A stretch of DNA of 64,000 bases from an uncultured Clostridia bacterium (GTDB lineage: Bacteria; Bacillota; Clostridia; Christensenellales; UBA1242): the NCBI GenBank assembly GCA_945919375.1, contig CAMEJD010000001.1, forward strand, positions 1-64,000, read 5' to 3'. Each line of letters begins with the position of its first letter. Position 1 is the stretch's first letter. A model generated the notes under the pieces. The model ran no database searches and was not told where the DNA came from. It worked only from the letters and a program-made list of their open reading frames with translations. The translations under genes were made by a program, and so were the position numbers. This document shows, piece by piece, positions 1 through 8,271 of the stretch.

Positions 1-115
1 ATTAAATAATTAGTATTCCTTTTATTATGCAAGTTTCAAAAGTGTCTAACCTTAGGGTGTTTTTTTGTTGCTTATTTGATATCTTTTTAATTTAAACACA
101 AATTTAATTATGGTT

Positions 116-147
116 AAATAAAAGAGTACCAATTGGTGTTCTTTTAT
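116..147 (-). terminator. Terminator-like hairpin after the AraC gene
   Basis: Complementary AAAAGAG and TGTTCTTTT arms flank the self-complementary core ACCAATTGGT. The hairpin lies about 60 bases past the stop of the AraC-family gene and is followed on the minus strand by an AT-rich stretch with only a short T run. The rest of bases 1-206 shows no coding potential. Confidence 0.5.
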
Positions 148-206
148 TTTTGATTTAGTTTTATTGTCCCAAATACGTCGCCACTTTTGTTTAGGGTTTT
201 GATATA

Positions 207-1085
207 TTATGAAGGGGTTACACCTATATATCTCGTGAATGTGTTAGTGAATGCTGTTGTACTACTGAAACCAATTTTTTGAGCAATATTTTGAATCTTT
301 AGGTCGGAAAATTCCAAATAGAATTTGGCTTTTGAAAGTCTGAATCTTATGATATATTCCATTGGTGTTAATCCTGTGAATTTCTTGAAACTTGATATAA
401 AATAATATTTACTCATTCCACCCATTTTTGCCAAATTGTCTATTGTTATTCTTTCTGAATAGTTGCTGTTAATATAGTCACAAACCACTTGCAAACCTTT
501 GTGATATACCCTTGGCTTGAATGTTTCTTCATTAAACGCTTGAGCATTGGCTCTAATGATTTCAAAGGCAATGTCTTCGGCTATGGAATCTAACATATCT
601 TCCTTTAATTCAAAATCGGTGTTAAAAATTTCATAGAAATTTGAAATCATAGTTTTTAGAACATCGGTGTACTTAAAGTACTTTAGTGGTCCATGTTTTA
701 CTTTTAATCTATTTACTATTGATGTAAACCAATCATAGTCCAAAATAATGTTTATCATTGCAATGTCTTTTATTTCGGCTTGCACACCATGTTCTCTATC
801 AACATTTATTGGATAGACATACCCAACTTCTCCAAAACAAACTTCGCCATCTTGAATTAGGCAAGGTATTGGTGCAAGTGGAATAATAAATTCATAATCT
901 TTATGTTTGTGTATAACAGATTTTATGATTGAGTCAGTTGTATTGATTACAATTTTGATGTACATTCTTTTGCTTTGAGTGTAGGCAATCTTTCGATAAT
1001 CTTTTTTATCTTTTTGGTCTTGCTCAATTCTGTAAGCAATAGTAATTTCGTCAGGCAATTCATTTGATGTTTTGGTTTCTTCCAT
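207..1085 (-). CDS. AraC/XylS-family transcriptional regulator
   Basis: A DNA-binding activator or repressor with the usual AraC layout: a variable N-terminal sensor-like region (about residues 1-185) and a C-terminal pair of helix-turn-helix motifs (about 195-292). The C-terminal half shows the family signature, including ITIDNLAKMGGMSKYYFISS for the first HTH and IAQKIGFSSTTAFTNTF for the second, ending at GVTPS, a few residues shorter than most relatives. The ATG follows a strong AAAGGAGG site, and a promoter TTGACT-N17-TATACT lies just upstream. It is monocistronic, separated from spoIVA by two hairpins. The ligand and targets cannot be told from sequence. The N-terminal region does not look like a sugar-binding cupin strongly enough to name. 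Confidence 0.9.
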   Translation of the reverse strand: MEETKTSNELPDEITIAYRIEQDQKDKKDYRKIAYTQSKRMYIKIVINTTDSIIKSVIHKHKDYEFIIPLAPIPCLIQDGEVCFGEVGYVYPINVDREHGVQAEIKDIAMINIILDYDWFTSIVNRLKVKHGPLKYFKYTDVLKTMISNFYEIFNTDFELKEDMLDSIAEDIAFEIIRANAQAFNEETFKPRVYHKGLQVVCDYINSNYSERITIDNLAKMGGMSKYYFISSFKKFTGLTPMEYIIRFRLSKAKFYLEFSDLKIQNIAQKIGFSSTTAFTNTFTRYIGVTPS

Positions 1086-1105
1086 GTAACCTCCTTTTCG
1101 TTTTG

Positions 1106-1134
1106 AGTATACTCAGCATTGTTGATAAAGTCAA
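1106..1134 (-). promoter_or_regulatory. Sigma-A promoter of the AraC gene
   Basis: Minus strand TTGACT, a 17-base spacer and TATACT. The -35 element begins inside the T run of the preceding hairpin, so termination of upstream transcription and initiation of this gene share bases. Confidence 0.8.
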
Positions 1135-1172
1135 AAAACCTTTTTAAAATTTGAGGCATTTAAAAAGGTTTT
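1135..1172 (-). terminator. Second terminator-like hairpin between spoIVA and the AraC gene
   Basis: A perfect 14-bp inverted repeat (AAAACCTTTTTAAA and its complement) with a 10-base loop, followed on the minus strand by TTTTTT that runs into the -35 of the next promoter. The stem is AT-rich, so it may be a weak back-up terminator. Confidence 0.55.
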
Positions 1173-1208
1173 CGCAACAAATTCACAACGATAAAATTTT
1201 TGCAATAA

Positions 1209-1237
1209 AAAACAGGCTTATTGTTTTTGCCTGTTTT
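1209..1237 (-). terminator. Rho-independent terminator of spoIVA
   Basis: AAAACAGGC and GCCTGTTTT arms around an 11-base loop with a T run on the minus strand, immediately downstream of the spoIVA stop codon. Confidence 0.85.
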
Positions 1238-1252
1238 TCTTTGTTAATTGTT

Positions 1253-2728
1253 TTATAATAATATGCAAATTATACCACCCTTACCTTCATTTACAATTCT
1301 TCCAAGAGTTTTACGCATTTTGCGTTGTGCTTCAACCGGCATTGATGTTATTTTGTTTGCCATTCCTTCTTGAACCAAGTCGTTAAGGGTTTTTCCAAAC
1401 ATATTTGTTTGCCATACGGCTTCTGGGTTTGTATCCAATTCATTTTGCAAATATGTTACCAAATCTTTTGATTGGTCCTCTGTTCCAACAAGTGGATTAA
1501 CTTCGGTTTCCACGTCAACTTTCATTATATGCAAGCATGGTGCAGTTGCCTTTATTTTTACACCAAATCTACTGCCTTGCTTTACAATTACTGGACTTTC
1601 TAATATCATATTATCCTGTTTTGGAACTACAATTCCATAACCATTTTCATTCACTTGTTCCAATGCATCCTTGAGATAATCGTACTCTTTTTTGGCAAAA
1701 GCAAGGTCCTTGATATATTTTATCAAATGATAGTCATCTTTTACTTCAACCCCACATTTTTGTGAAAGGACTTTATAGAACAAGGATTGTCTTGGTTTTA
1801 CATCAAATTCAATTGTACCTTCACCCATTTTTATTGAGCCGACTGTAAGCGGTTCAAAATCTTCGCTTTCCAAAAAGGCGACATTTGTTTTGTCAATTTG
1901 CCCTATTTTTTCTGCACCTTCGCCAAATTTTTTCACTTCTTCAATTATTTGTTTAATAATTGGATCATCACCATCAAGAGCTTGTAACCATTGTGGCATT
2001 TTGACTTTTAATGATTTTATTGGAAACTCTAACAAAACTTTTTCAAAAATATTTTCAATATCTTTGGTTTGCAACTCTTTTGCATTTATAGTCAAAGCAC
2101 TTACACCATATTTTTGAGATAATGATTCTGCTAATTTCTTTGCATTTTCGCCTTCTGGATTTGTTGAATTAACCAACACAACAAAAGGCTTTCCTGTCTT
2201 TTTAAGCTCTTTTGCAACATTTTCTTCAGCTTCAACATAACTTTGTCTGTCAATATCTGTAATTGTTCCATCAGTTGTCATTAAGATTCCAATTGTAGAG
2301 TGTTCGCTTATTACCTTGTTTGTACCAATTTCGGCAGCCTCTTCAAAAGGCATTTCTTCTTCACTCCACGGTGTTTTTACAAGTCTTGGTTTGTTATCTT
2401 CTTCATGACCCATCGCACCACTTACAAAGTAGCCAACGCAGTCCACAAGTCTAACTTTCATACTAATGTTATCAACATTTATACTAACTGCTTGAGAAGG
2501 CACAAATTTTGGTTGTGTTGTCATTATTGTTTTACCTTCGGCACTTTGTGGCAATTCATCAATTGTTCTTTCCTTTGTCTGCTTGTTATCTATATTTGGA
2601 ATTACCAACTTTTGCATAAATTGTGATATAAACATTGATTTGCCAGAACGAACAGGCCCAACAACCCCAAGATATATATCTCCATTTGTTCGCTTGGCTA
2701 TATCATCATATATTTCAAATCTTTCCAT
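1253..2728 (-). CDS. spoIVA: Stage IV sporulation protein A (spore coat basement-layer ATPase)
   Basis: SpoIVA polymerises on the outer forespore membrane, using ATP hydrolysis, and forms the platform on which the spore coat assembles. The 491-residue protein is the normal length. A P-loop GPVRSGKS lies at residues 24-31, a Walker-B-like VDCVGY near 95-100, and the C-terminus ends GGIICILL, the hydrophobic tail known in the family for SpoVM-dependent membrane anchoring. The ATG follows TGGAGGTT. Upstream is a sigma-E-like promoter, as expected for a mother-cell gene. The gene is single and bounded downstream by a terminator. This is strong evidence that the organism belongs to an endospore-forming lineage. 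Confidence 0.98.
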   Translation of the reverse strand: MERFEIYDDIAKRTNGDIYLGVVGPVRSGKSMFISQFMQKLVIPNIDNKQTKERTIDELPQSAEGKTIMTTQPKFVPSQAVSINVDNISMKVRLVDCVGYFVSGAMGHEEDNKPRLVKTPWSEEEMPFEEAAEIGTNKVISEHSTIGILMTTDGTITDIDRQSYVEAEENVAKELKKTGKPFVVLVNSTNPEGENAKKLAESLSQKYGVSALTINAKELQTKDIENIFEKVLLEFPIKSLKVKMPQWLQALDGDDPIIKQIIEEVKKFGEGAEKIGQIDKTNVAFLESEDFEPLTVGSIKMGEGTIEFDVKPRQSLFYKVLSQKCGVEVKDDYHLIKYIKDLAFAKKEYDYLKDALEQVNENGYGIVVPKQDNMILESPVIVKQGSRFGVKIKATAPCLHIMKVDVETEVNPLVGTEDQSKDLVTYLQNELDTNPEAVWQTNMFGKTLNDLVQEGMANKITSMPVEAQRKMRKTLGRIVNEGKGGIICILL

Positions 2729-2752
2729 ATAACCTCCATAGTTTGATATTGT

Positions 2753-2781
2753 AATTTATGCCTACAAAATTGCATATATGC
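2753..2781 (-). promoter_or_regulatory. Sigma-E-like promoter of spoIVA
   Basis: On the minus strand GCATATA, a 14-base spacer, then CATAAATT, close to the Bacillus sigma-E pattern (KMATATW, about 14 bases, CATACAMT). It lies 25 bases upstream of the ATG. The same arrangement precedes yqfC, which supports both calls. Confidence 0.7.
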
Positions 2782-2862
2782 CAAGTTTTGCCAAATATTT
2801 TTGGTTACACCTTGACTAAATTTGTGACTTTTAAAAAATTTTTAAAAAAATAGAACATATGT

Positions 2863-2891
2863 TTGATTTTTGTTTTTTATTGTGTTATACT
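2863..2891 (+). promoter_or_regulatory. Sigma-A promoter of the short HTH regulator
   Basis: TTGATT, a 17-base spacer and TATACT, followed by an AAAGGAA ribosome site and the ATG at 2914. Confidence 0.8.
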
Positions 2892-2913
2892 ATGGTCACA
2901 AAAGGAATAAGAA

Positions 2914-3222
2914 ATGAAACAGTATTTGGTATTTGGAATATTTATGTTCGTGTCGAAAAGGAAAAAGACAACAGCAAAAGAGATTGCCGAAAATTTTGAG
3001 ATAAGCACAAGAACAGTCTACCGCTACATTGACTCCTTAACCCTTGCCGGAGTACCTTTTTATTGTGAAAATGGCAAAAATGGCGGGATATTTTTGCCAG
3101 AAAATTTTACTCTTGAAGGTTTGGTGTTATCTCAAAAAGAAAAAGACACTTTAAAAAGTGCCTTATCTAAAAACGATATTGGAATAAATGTTAAAAATAT
3201 TTTGGACAAAATATGTGTTTAG
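2914..3222 (+). CDS. Short HTH_11 (DeoR/YafY-type) DNA-binding protein
   Basis: A 102-residue protein. The segment from about residue 15 to 60 (TTAKEIAENFEISTRTVYRYIDSL) is a winged helix-turn-helix of the HTH_11 type found at the N-terminus of YafY/DeoR-like regulators. The usual ligand-binding (WYL or sugar-phosphate) domain is absent: after the wing (FYCENGKNGGIFLPENF) only about 35 helical residues remain. It has its own sigma-A promoter. Its stop codon abuts the stop codon of the convergent ddl gene with no intergenic base. It may be a stand-alone DNA-binding module or a truncated YafY-type protein; small HTH_11 proteins of this length are known in Clostridia. Confidence 0.75.
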   Translation: MKQYLVFGIFMFVSKRKKTTAKEIAENFEISTRTVYRYIDSLTLAGVPFYCENGKNGGIFLPENFTLEGLVLSQKEKDTLKSALSKNDIGINVKNILDKICV

Positions 3223-4332
3223 TTATTTATGAATTTTTGCTGATGTTTTTGAGTAATTAAGAAGCACATTTGAATTGAAATCAAATTGGCACAAACAATG
3301 TTGTTTGTGTTTTTTTATTGCAAGGTCAATCAAGCGTTCAATCAATTCAAAAAACTCAACGTTTTTGCCTTTCCACAAATAAAACGCAAGCGACCCCGGA
3401 ACAGTGTTTATTTCATTTACATAAACATTGTTATTTTTTACCATAAAATCAATTCTTACAACTCCTGACAAGTCAAATACCCTGAAACATTGTTTTGCCA
3501 AAGTTTGTATTTTGTTTTGTATTTCGTTTGTGAGTTTTGGATTTATTATTTTTTTTGATATCACGTCTTTTTTGGTGTATTTATCTTGAAAATTCAAAAA
3601 GTCTTTCCAATTTTGGGGTTGTTCAAGGCAAGATAGTTCACAAAAGTTATTGCCAAGGCAAGATATGTTTATTTCTTTAAAATTTTCCAAGCATTTTTCA
3701 ATAATAACTCGCCTATCATAACTAAATGCAATATCTAATGCCCTTTCCAATTCTTTTGAATTGTTTGCTTTGTCTATGCCAATACTACTACCCAAATTTG
3801 AAGGTTTTACTATTACTGGATATGTTAACCTTTCTTCTACGTTTTTGATAGTTTCTTCTTGGTCCAAAAAGTATTCATCATATGTAACAAGCGTATAATC
3901 GACACATGGTATATCATTTGCCCTAAATATATCTTTCATTATAACCTTATCCATACATATGCTACTGGCAAGAATTGAGCAAGATGTGATTGGAATATCA
4001 CACAAATTCATCAAGGCAAAAAGCGTTCCATCTTCGCCAGTTGCTCCATGAAAACAATTTATAGCACAGTATATGTCATATTTTTTGAGTCCTATTTTTA
4101 CCTTTCTTTCGCCATACAAAAAATCAACTTTTTTGTATGGCATTTTTTCGTTAATATATGTTTTTATATCAAGATAATTTTTTGGAGAAATAAACTTCAG
4201 TTTTTTTGTTAGATAAATTGGTATAATATTGTATTTTTGTTTGTTTATATTTTTCATTGTTTGAATTGCTGTTAAAATGCTAATATCGTGTTCAACGCTT
4301 TTCCCACCATAAAATACTAATAAATTTTGCAT
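3223..4332 (-). CDS. ddl: D-alanine--D-alanine ligase
   Basis: It joins two D-alanines with ATP to make the dipeptide that MurF adds to the peptidoglycan precursor. The ATP-grasp fold is evident: N-terminal YGGKSVEHDIS, then FHGATGEDGT (about residues 94-103), VIVKPSNLGSSIGI, and the C-terminal metal-binding VNEINTVPGSLAFYLW. The length of 369 is normal. The preceding gene is a MurF homologue, so the two consecutive steps are encoded together. The ribosome site GAGG is part of the 3' arm of the terminator-like hairpin between murF and ddl. A vancomycin-type variant ligase is possible, but D-Ala-D-Ala specificity is the simplest reading. Confidence 0.93.
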   Translation of the reverse strand: MQNLLVFYGGKSVEHDISILTAIQTMKNINKQKYNIIPIYLTKKLKFISPKNYLDIKTYINEKMPYKKVDFLYGERKVKIGLKKYDIYCAINCFHGATGEDGTLFALMNLCDIPITSCSILASSICMDKVIMKDIFRANDIPCVDYTLVTYDEYFLDQEETIKNVEERLTYPVIVKPSNLGSSIGIDKANNSKELERALDIAFSYDRRVIIEKCLENFKEINISCLGNNFCELSCLEQPQNWKDFLNFQDKYTKKDVISKKIINPKLTNEIQNKIQTLAKQCFRVFDLSGVVRIDFMVKNNNVYVNEINTVPGSLAFYLWKGKNVEFFELIERLIDLAIKKHKQHCLCQFDFNSNVLLNYSKTSAKIHK

Positions 4333-4340
4333 AAAAAAAC

Positions 4341-4366
4341 CTCACATATATATTATGAAATGTGAG
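4341..4366 (-). terminator. Hairpin with T7 run between murF and ddl, overlapping the ddl ribosome site
   Basis: CTCACAT and ATGTGAG pair around a 12-base loop, and on the minus strand seven Ts follow before the ddl ATG at 4332. The 3' arm contributes the GAGG used as the Shine-Dalgarno for ddl, so folding would both weaken read-through and hide the ribosome site. Confidence 0.75.
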
Positions 4367-4378
4367 ATTTTTTGGTTA

Positions 4379-6001
4379 TTAAATATAACTATCCGGCAAG
4401 TCATTTTCAAACAAAATGACATCACCATCTTTTGCTATCTCTTTTAATTTGTCTTTTGCAATATTAAGGTTCTCTGTAATGTAAACATTATCCTTGTCAA
4501 AATTACCTTGTTTTAGCCCATTTTGGAGTGCTTCCTTGTTTGTTTCATTAACTATGATAACTTTGTTCGCAACCTTTGATATTTGCTCGCCAAGTGTCAC
4601 ATTTGCCTCATATTCTTTTTCACCAAGTTCAACAAGCCCCGGTGTTACAACAATCTTGTCGCCATCAAACATATTTAGTATGTTTAATGCTTCGTTGCTA
4701 CTTTCAACTGATGCATTATATGAATTATCAATTATTGTAAGTCCATTTTCTTGCATAACTTCCATTCTGTGCGGTATTGGTTTTAATGATGTTATTGCAC
4801 TTTTGATTTCACTTAACTTTACACCAAGTGAATATGCCAAACCACTTGCAAGAGCAATATCTTCCAAATTTCCAATACCCAACAATCTTGTTTGGCAAGA
4901 AACTGTTTTTTGATTGATTGTCAAGTCAAAAGTTGCACCATTTTTGTCTGTTTTTATATTTGTTATGTTTGCAAAGCAATCATTGTTATTTATTCCACAA
5001 AGTAGTTTGTTCTTTTGGCATTCGTCAAACATTTGTTTTGAACCTTGATTTTGAGCATTAAAGCATATATATCCGTCATCAATTGCATCAACAAGTTCCT
5101 TTTTTGCCTTATATACATTCTTTTCTGTTCCAAATGTTGAAAGGTGTTGATTTGACACACTTGTGATAATCGCATGTTTTGGTTGTATTAGTTTGCACAA
5201 ATATGCAATATCGCCAACCTGTCTTGCCCCCATTTCACAAATAAGGACATCGTTGTTTAATTTGAGATATTGGTTAATGACTTTTGTTAGTCCCATTGGT
5301 GTATTAAAACTATATGGACTCATACAAACATTATATTTTTTTGAAAGCAAAACATTGAGAATATGTTTAGTTGTTGTTTTCCCATAACTGCCAGTTATTC
5401 CGATTTTGATTAAGTTTGGCATATTTTTGAGTTTTCTTTTTGCCCTGTTGATATAAATTTGTCTTGACAAAAATTCAATTGGCACACATATATAGTGACT
5501 TGCAAAAACTACCAAATATGTGAATATTGGTGTTATTGCAATAATACCAAATTTTACACTTGGGACATATTCAGTAAACACTGCAATAAGTGTAAAAGTG
5601 AGCACTGCGGAAAGTAAGAACACAACAAACGAAAGTCTGTTCATCCTGTGTGTTTGTTTTAGTGGTGTTTTTTGCGGTGCTTGGTAGACATTGATAATAA
5701 AAACAATGCTAAAATAAAAATAGAAAATAAGACCAATATAACTCCAAAATTCGCCATGCCCATCAAGCAATGCATTTGCAACCATCATACATGCTGTTGA
5801 CAAAAAGCATAAGATAAGCAGTCTTGCAATATATTTGAATTTTGTTTCTTTTAGGTAGGCATTGACACTTTTGATCTTGTATCCGCCAAGTTGCAAAATA
5901 TGGAGCATTTTCCCTGCGAAAAAATACATCATAACTCCATTTATCGCCGACAAGACAATTGCTATCAATAATTGTGGTGAAAGTTTGCTTAAAAATTCCA
6001 T
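4379..6001 (-). CDS. murF: MurF-type Mur ligase with N-terminal membrane domain
   Basis: The C-terminal two-thirds is a Mur ligase: P-loop GITGSYGKTTTK (about residues 201-212), the ATP/substrate region with EMGAR, and IDNSYNAS, which fits UDP-MurNAc-tripeptide--D-Ala-D-Ala ligase. The first ~180 residues carry about five hydrophobic helices (near 10-30, 58-76, 87-105, 123-141 and 151-170), so the enzyme is predicted to be membrane-bound, unlike classic soluble MurF (~450 residues). A strong AAGGGG site precedes the ATG. Neighbours are ddl downstream and an alpha/beta hydrolase one base upstream. Another Mur-ligase activity (for example amidation) is less likely given the ddl partner. Confidence 0.85.
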   Translation of the reverse strand: MEFLSKLSPQLLIAIVLSAINGVMMYFFAGKMLHILQLGGYKIKSVNAYLKETKFKYIARLLILCFLSTACMMVANALLDGHGEFWSYIGLIFYFYFSIVFIINVYQAPQKTPLKQTHRMNRLSFVVFLLSAVLTFTLIAVFTEYVPSVKFGIIAITPIFTYLVVFASHYICVPIEFLSRQIYINRAKRKLKNMPNLIKIGITGSYGKTTTKHILNVLLSKKYNVCMSPYSFNTPMGLTKVINQYLKLNNDVLICEMGARQVGDIAYLCKLIQPKHAIITSVSNQHLSTFGTEKNVYKAKKELVDAIDDGYICFNAQNQGSKQMFDECQKNKLLCGINNNDCFANITNIKTDKNGATFDLTINQKTVSCQTRLLGIGNLEDIALASGLAYSLGVKLSEIKSAITSLKPIPHRMEVMQENGLTIIDNSYNASVESSNEALNILNMFDGDKIVVTPGLVELGEKEYEANVTLGEQISKVANKVIIVNETNKEALQNGLKQGNFDKDNVYITENLNIAKDKLKEIAKDGDVILFENDLPDSYI

Positions 6002-6002
6002 T

Positions 6003-6716
6003 TTAGCCCCTTAAAAATATTTTTGTATCCAACAAAAATTGTTCCCCATTTTTTATATATGCAAAATGGTCAAAATTTTTGTAGATAATTAGTTTTGAAT
6101 TCGGTATATTCTTGTTAAATTTTTTTGCCATATACATTGGTGTTTCAGTATCTTTGTTTCCAAACACTAATAATGTTGGACATTTTATCTTTTTTATATC
6201 TTTATCAAAAGTTCGCGCTATTACATTATTAAATGTTTGTTTCATAACTTTTGACAAATCTCTATAGTCTTTTGAACCGGCTTTATAATTTTTGTTTATA
6301 AACTTTAAAATTTTGTACTTAATTTGTCTAAAAATTTTTTTTATGACATTTTTTGTTTTTAGCCCTGCCCCACCAGTGATTATCAATTTATTAACTTTTA
6401 CATTATATATGGTTATTAAATAAATTGCAACACGAGTGCCAAATGAGTGTGAAATAATACAAAACTCTTTTATTCCTTCCTGCTTTAACACACTTTTGAC
6501 TATGTTTGCATAATCACCTAAATCATAAGCAACTTTGGGTTCTTGACTTTTTCCAAAAGGTGGGAAATCAATCAAAATATTTTTTGCATTTATGTCGTTT
6601 GCCATAAACTCAAAAAATTTACCATTTGTTCCCCATCCATGTAAGTACACTATATTTTGTGTGCCATTTCCAATAATTTTGTAGTATACCTTTGAACCTT
6701 TGTATGTTATTTCCAT
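6003..6716 (-). CDS. Alpha/beta hydrolase
   Basis: A 237-residue single-domain alpha/beta hydrolase. Visible are the oxyanion region YLHGWGTNG, the nucleophile elbow SHSFGTR (Ser about residue 91), an acid in FGNKDTETP, and the catalytic His in FDHFAY near the C-terminus. No signal peptide is present, so it is cytoplasmic. Its stop is one base from the murF start, so the two are co-transcribed, but the substrate cannot be inferred. A clear Shine-Dalgarno is not seen before the ATG. Alternatives within the fold are an esterase, an acyl-thioesterase or a peptidase. Confidence 0.85.
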   Translation of the reverse strand: MEITYKGSKVYYKIIGNGTQNIVYLHGWGTNGKFFEFMANDINAKNILIDFPPFGKSQEPKVAYDLGDYANIVKSVLKQEGIKEFCIISHSFGTRVAIYLITIYNVKVNKLIITGGAGLKTKNVIKKIFRQIKYKILKFINKNYKAGSKDYRDLSKVMKQTFNNVIARTFDKDIKKIKCPTLLVFGNKDTETPMYMAKKFNKNIPNSKLIIYKNFDHFAYIKNGEQFLLDTKIFLRG

Positions 6717-6754
6717 ATAACATATTTATGCCATTTGTTATACATTTGCGACTT

Positions 6755-7192
6755 TTATTTTTGGTTATAAAACATTATAATTGCATTTTGTCCATCTTTG
6801 TAATAATGTTTTCGCATATAAACAACTTTAAAATCAAGTTTTGTATATAGACCAATTGCAGGCAAATTATTCTCTTTTACTTCAAGTGACAATGTTTTGT
6901 TATGCTTTTTAACATAATTTTGTAAATATTGTATGAGTTCTTTTGCATAACCCTCACGCTTATCGTTTTCACTTGTTGCAAGCATTAAAATATTAACATC
7001 ATCCAAACTCTCATTTGCAACAACAAAACTTTTAAGGTCTTGTTCTAAATAACAACCAAGTAATATATAGTTATCGTCACAAAATGCTGCGCTATATTGT
7101 TCTTTTGACCAACTCTCATTTTTGAATTGTTCAAAAGATATTACCAAAAGTTTTTCAAAATCGCATTTGTTAATTTTTCTTATTTGTACCAT
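6755..7192 (-). CDS. rimI: Ribosomal protein S18-alanine N-acetyltransferase
   Basis: A 145-residue GNAT enzyme that in this family transfers acetyl from acetyl-CoA to the N-terminal alanine of S18. The acetyl-CoA-binding region appears as NDKREGYAKELIQYL (a variant of QGxGxA), followed by LEVKENNLPAIGLYTKLDFKVVYMRKHYY, the RimI C-terminal motif. It overlaps tsaB by about 20 bases and is third in the tsaE-tsaB-rimI operon, the usual Firmicutes order. An AGGG site lies in tsaB. The name rests mainly on operon position plus the C-terminal motif. Confidence 0.9.
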   Translation of the reverse strand: MVQIRKINKCDFEKLLVISFEQFKNESWSKEQYSAAFCDDNYILLGCYLEQDLKSFVVANESLDDVNILMLATSENDKREGYAKELIQYLQNYVKKHNKTLSLEVKENNLPAIGLYTKLDFKVVYMRKHYYKDGQNAIIMFYNQK

Positions 7193-7814
7193 CTAACCCT
7201 GCTTCTGCTTGTGATTTGCGTAGATATAATGGCAACAAATTTGACTCATCAACAAAATCATTATTTGATACCTTATAGTTTGTGTATTCCATAAGTTTTT
7301 GTGGACTAAACTCTACAAAATCTGTGCAAAAATCAAGATTTTCGGATTTTAGGCCAACAACAGTGCCATTTAGATTATCAAGTTCTTCGCCTGTGAGCAT
7401 TTTTGGTTCGTTTGACCTTTTCCCATTTTTATATGAGCAAACAAATATGTTTCCACTTAATGCATCCAAAACACAAGAAAACTCATTGCATTTGGTTTGC
7501 GAATAATAGGTGTATGCCAATAAATCCAATGAGCAAATACCAACAAGTTTTATACTTGGTTTTGCAACTGCCATACCTTTTACAAGTCCAACCCCAATTC
7601 TTATTCCTGTAAAAGAACCGGGTCCAATAACAACGCCCATGGTGTCTATGTCTTGAATTTTTGTGTTATTTCTTTTTAATAATTCATCAATACAAACAAG
7701 TGCATTTTCTGACTGTTTTGCACTTGACGAATGAGAAATATAATCTTTTTTACCATCAATATCAATGGCAATATCACTATTTGCAAATGCTGTATTTAAT
7801 GTCAAGATTTTCAT
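7170..7814 (-). CDS. tsaB: tRNA threonylcarbamoyladenosine biosynthesis protein TsaB
   Basis: TsaB is the ASKHA-fold partner of TsaD and TsaE in making t6A37 on ANN-reading tRNAs. The N-terminus MKILTLNTAFANSDIAI and the motif VVIGPGSFTGIRIGVGLVKGMA (about 60-80) are diagnostic. The start is placed at the ATG encoding MKILTL (7814) rather than the upstream in-frame alternative at 7823, because the conserved N-terminus begins there. It overlaps the tsaE stop by four bases (translational coupling) and overlaps rimI downstream. Confidence 0.95.
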   Translation of the reverse strand: MKILTLNTAFANSDIAIDIDGKKDYISHSSSAKQSENALVCIDELLKRNNTKIQDIDTMGVVIGPGSFTGIRIGVGLVKGMAVAKPSIKLVGICSLDLLAYTYYSQTKCNEFSCVLDALSGNIFVCSYKNGKRSNEPKMLTGEELDNLNGTVVGLKSENLDFCTDFVEFSPQKLMEYTNYKVSNNDFVDESNLLPLYLRKSQAEAGLDGTNKKN

Positions 7815-8254
7815 TTTACCCAACCTTTTACGCCAATTCTAATTTTGCGTTTATTCTCATCAATTTTTTCAAATTCAATTTCAACGTGCAGTTTTGGCAA
7901 AAGCCCTTCTACATTTTCTGCCCATTCGCAAACAACAACCCCGTCAAGTTTTCGCAAATCAAAATATTCGTCAAAACCAAGGTTTGATGCCTCTTCTTTG
8001 CCATTAAGTCTGTACATATCAAAATGATAAAGTGGGAGTCTACCACTTTTGTAATCATTCATTATTGTAAAGGTTGGACTTGTTACAAGTTCCTTTATTC
8101 CAAGTCCTTCTGCAAAACCTTTCGTGAAAGTTGTTTTCCCTGCTCCCAAATCTCCAACAAGTGATATAACAACGGGACTTTTTATACTTTCGGCATATTT
8201 TTTTGCTATTTGCTTTGTCATTTCTTCATTTTCTGAAATTACTTCTATTTGCAT
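7811..8254 (-). CDS. tsaE: tRNA threonylcarbamoyladenosine biosynthesis ATPase TsaE
   Basis: A small P-loop ATPase that drives the TsaBDE complex in t6A synthesis. The Walker A is GDLGAGKTTFTKG (about residues 34-46), followed by the TsaE motif VTSPTFTIMNDY and later YHFDMYRL and VCEWAENVEG. The length of 147 is typical. It is the first gene of the tsaE-tsaB-rimI operon, with an AAGGGAA ribosome site and a promoter TTGCGT-N17-TATACT directly upstream. Confidence 0.97.
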   Translation of the reverse strand: MQIEVISENEEMTKQIAKKYAESIKSPVVISLVGDLGAGKTTFTKGFAEGLGIKELVTSPTFTIMNDYKSGRLPLYHFDMYRLNGKEEASNLGFDEYFDLRKLDGVVVCEWAENVEGLLPKLHVEIEFEKIDENKRKIRIGVKGWVK

Positions 8255-8271
8255 GTTTTTCCCTTTTTTTT

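Noticed and set aside
947-1159. ORF of 70 residues overlapping the start of the AraC gene
   Set aside because: Same strand, wrong frame; it covers the AraC promoter, ribosome site and terminator hairpin and has no domain.
1890-2626. Plus-strand ORFs inside spoIVA
   Set aside because: Shadows of the real gene; composition and lack of ribosome sites match antisense reading of a conserved gene. The same applies to most plus-strand track entries.
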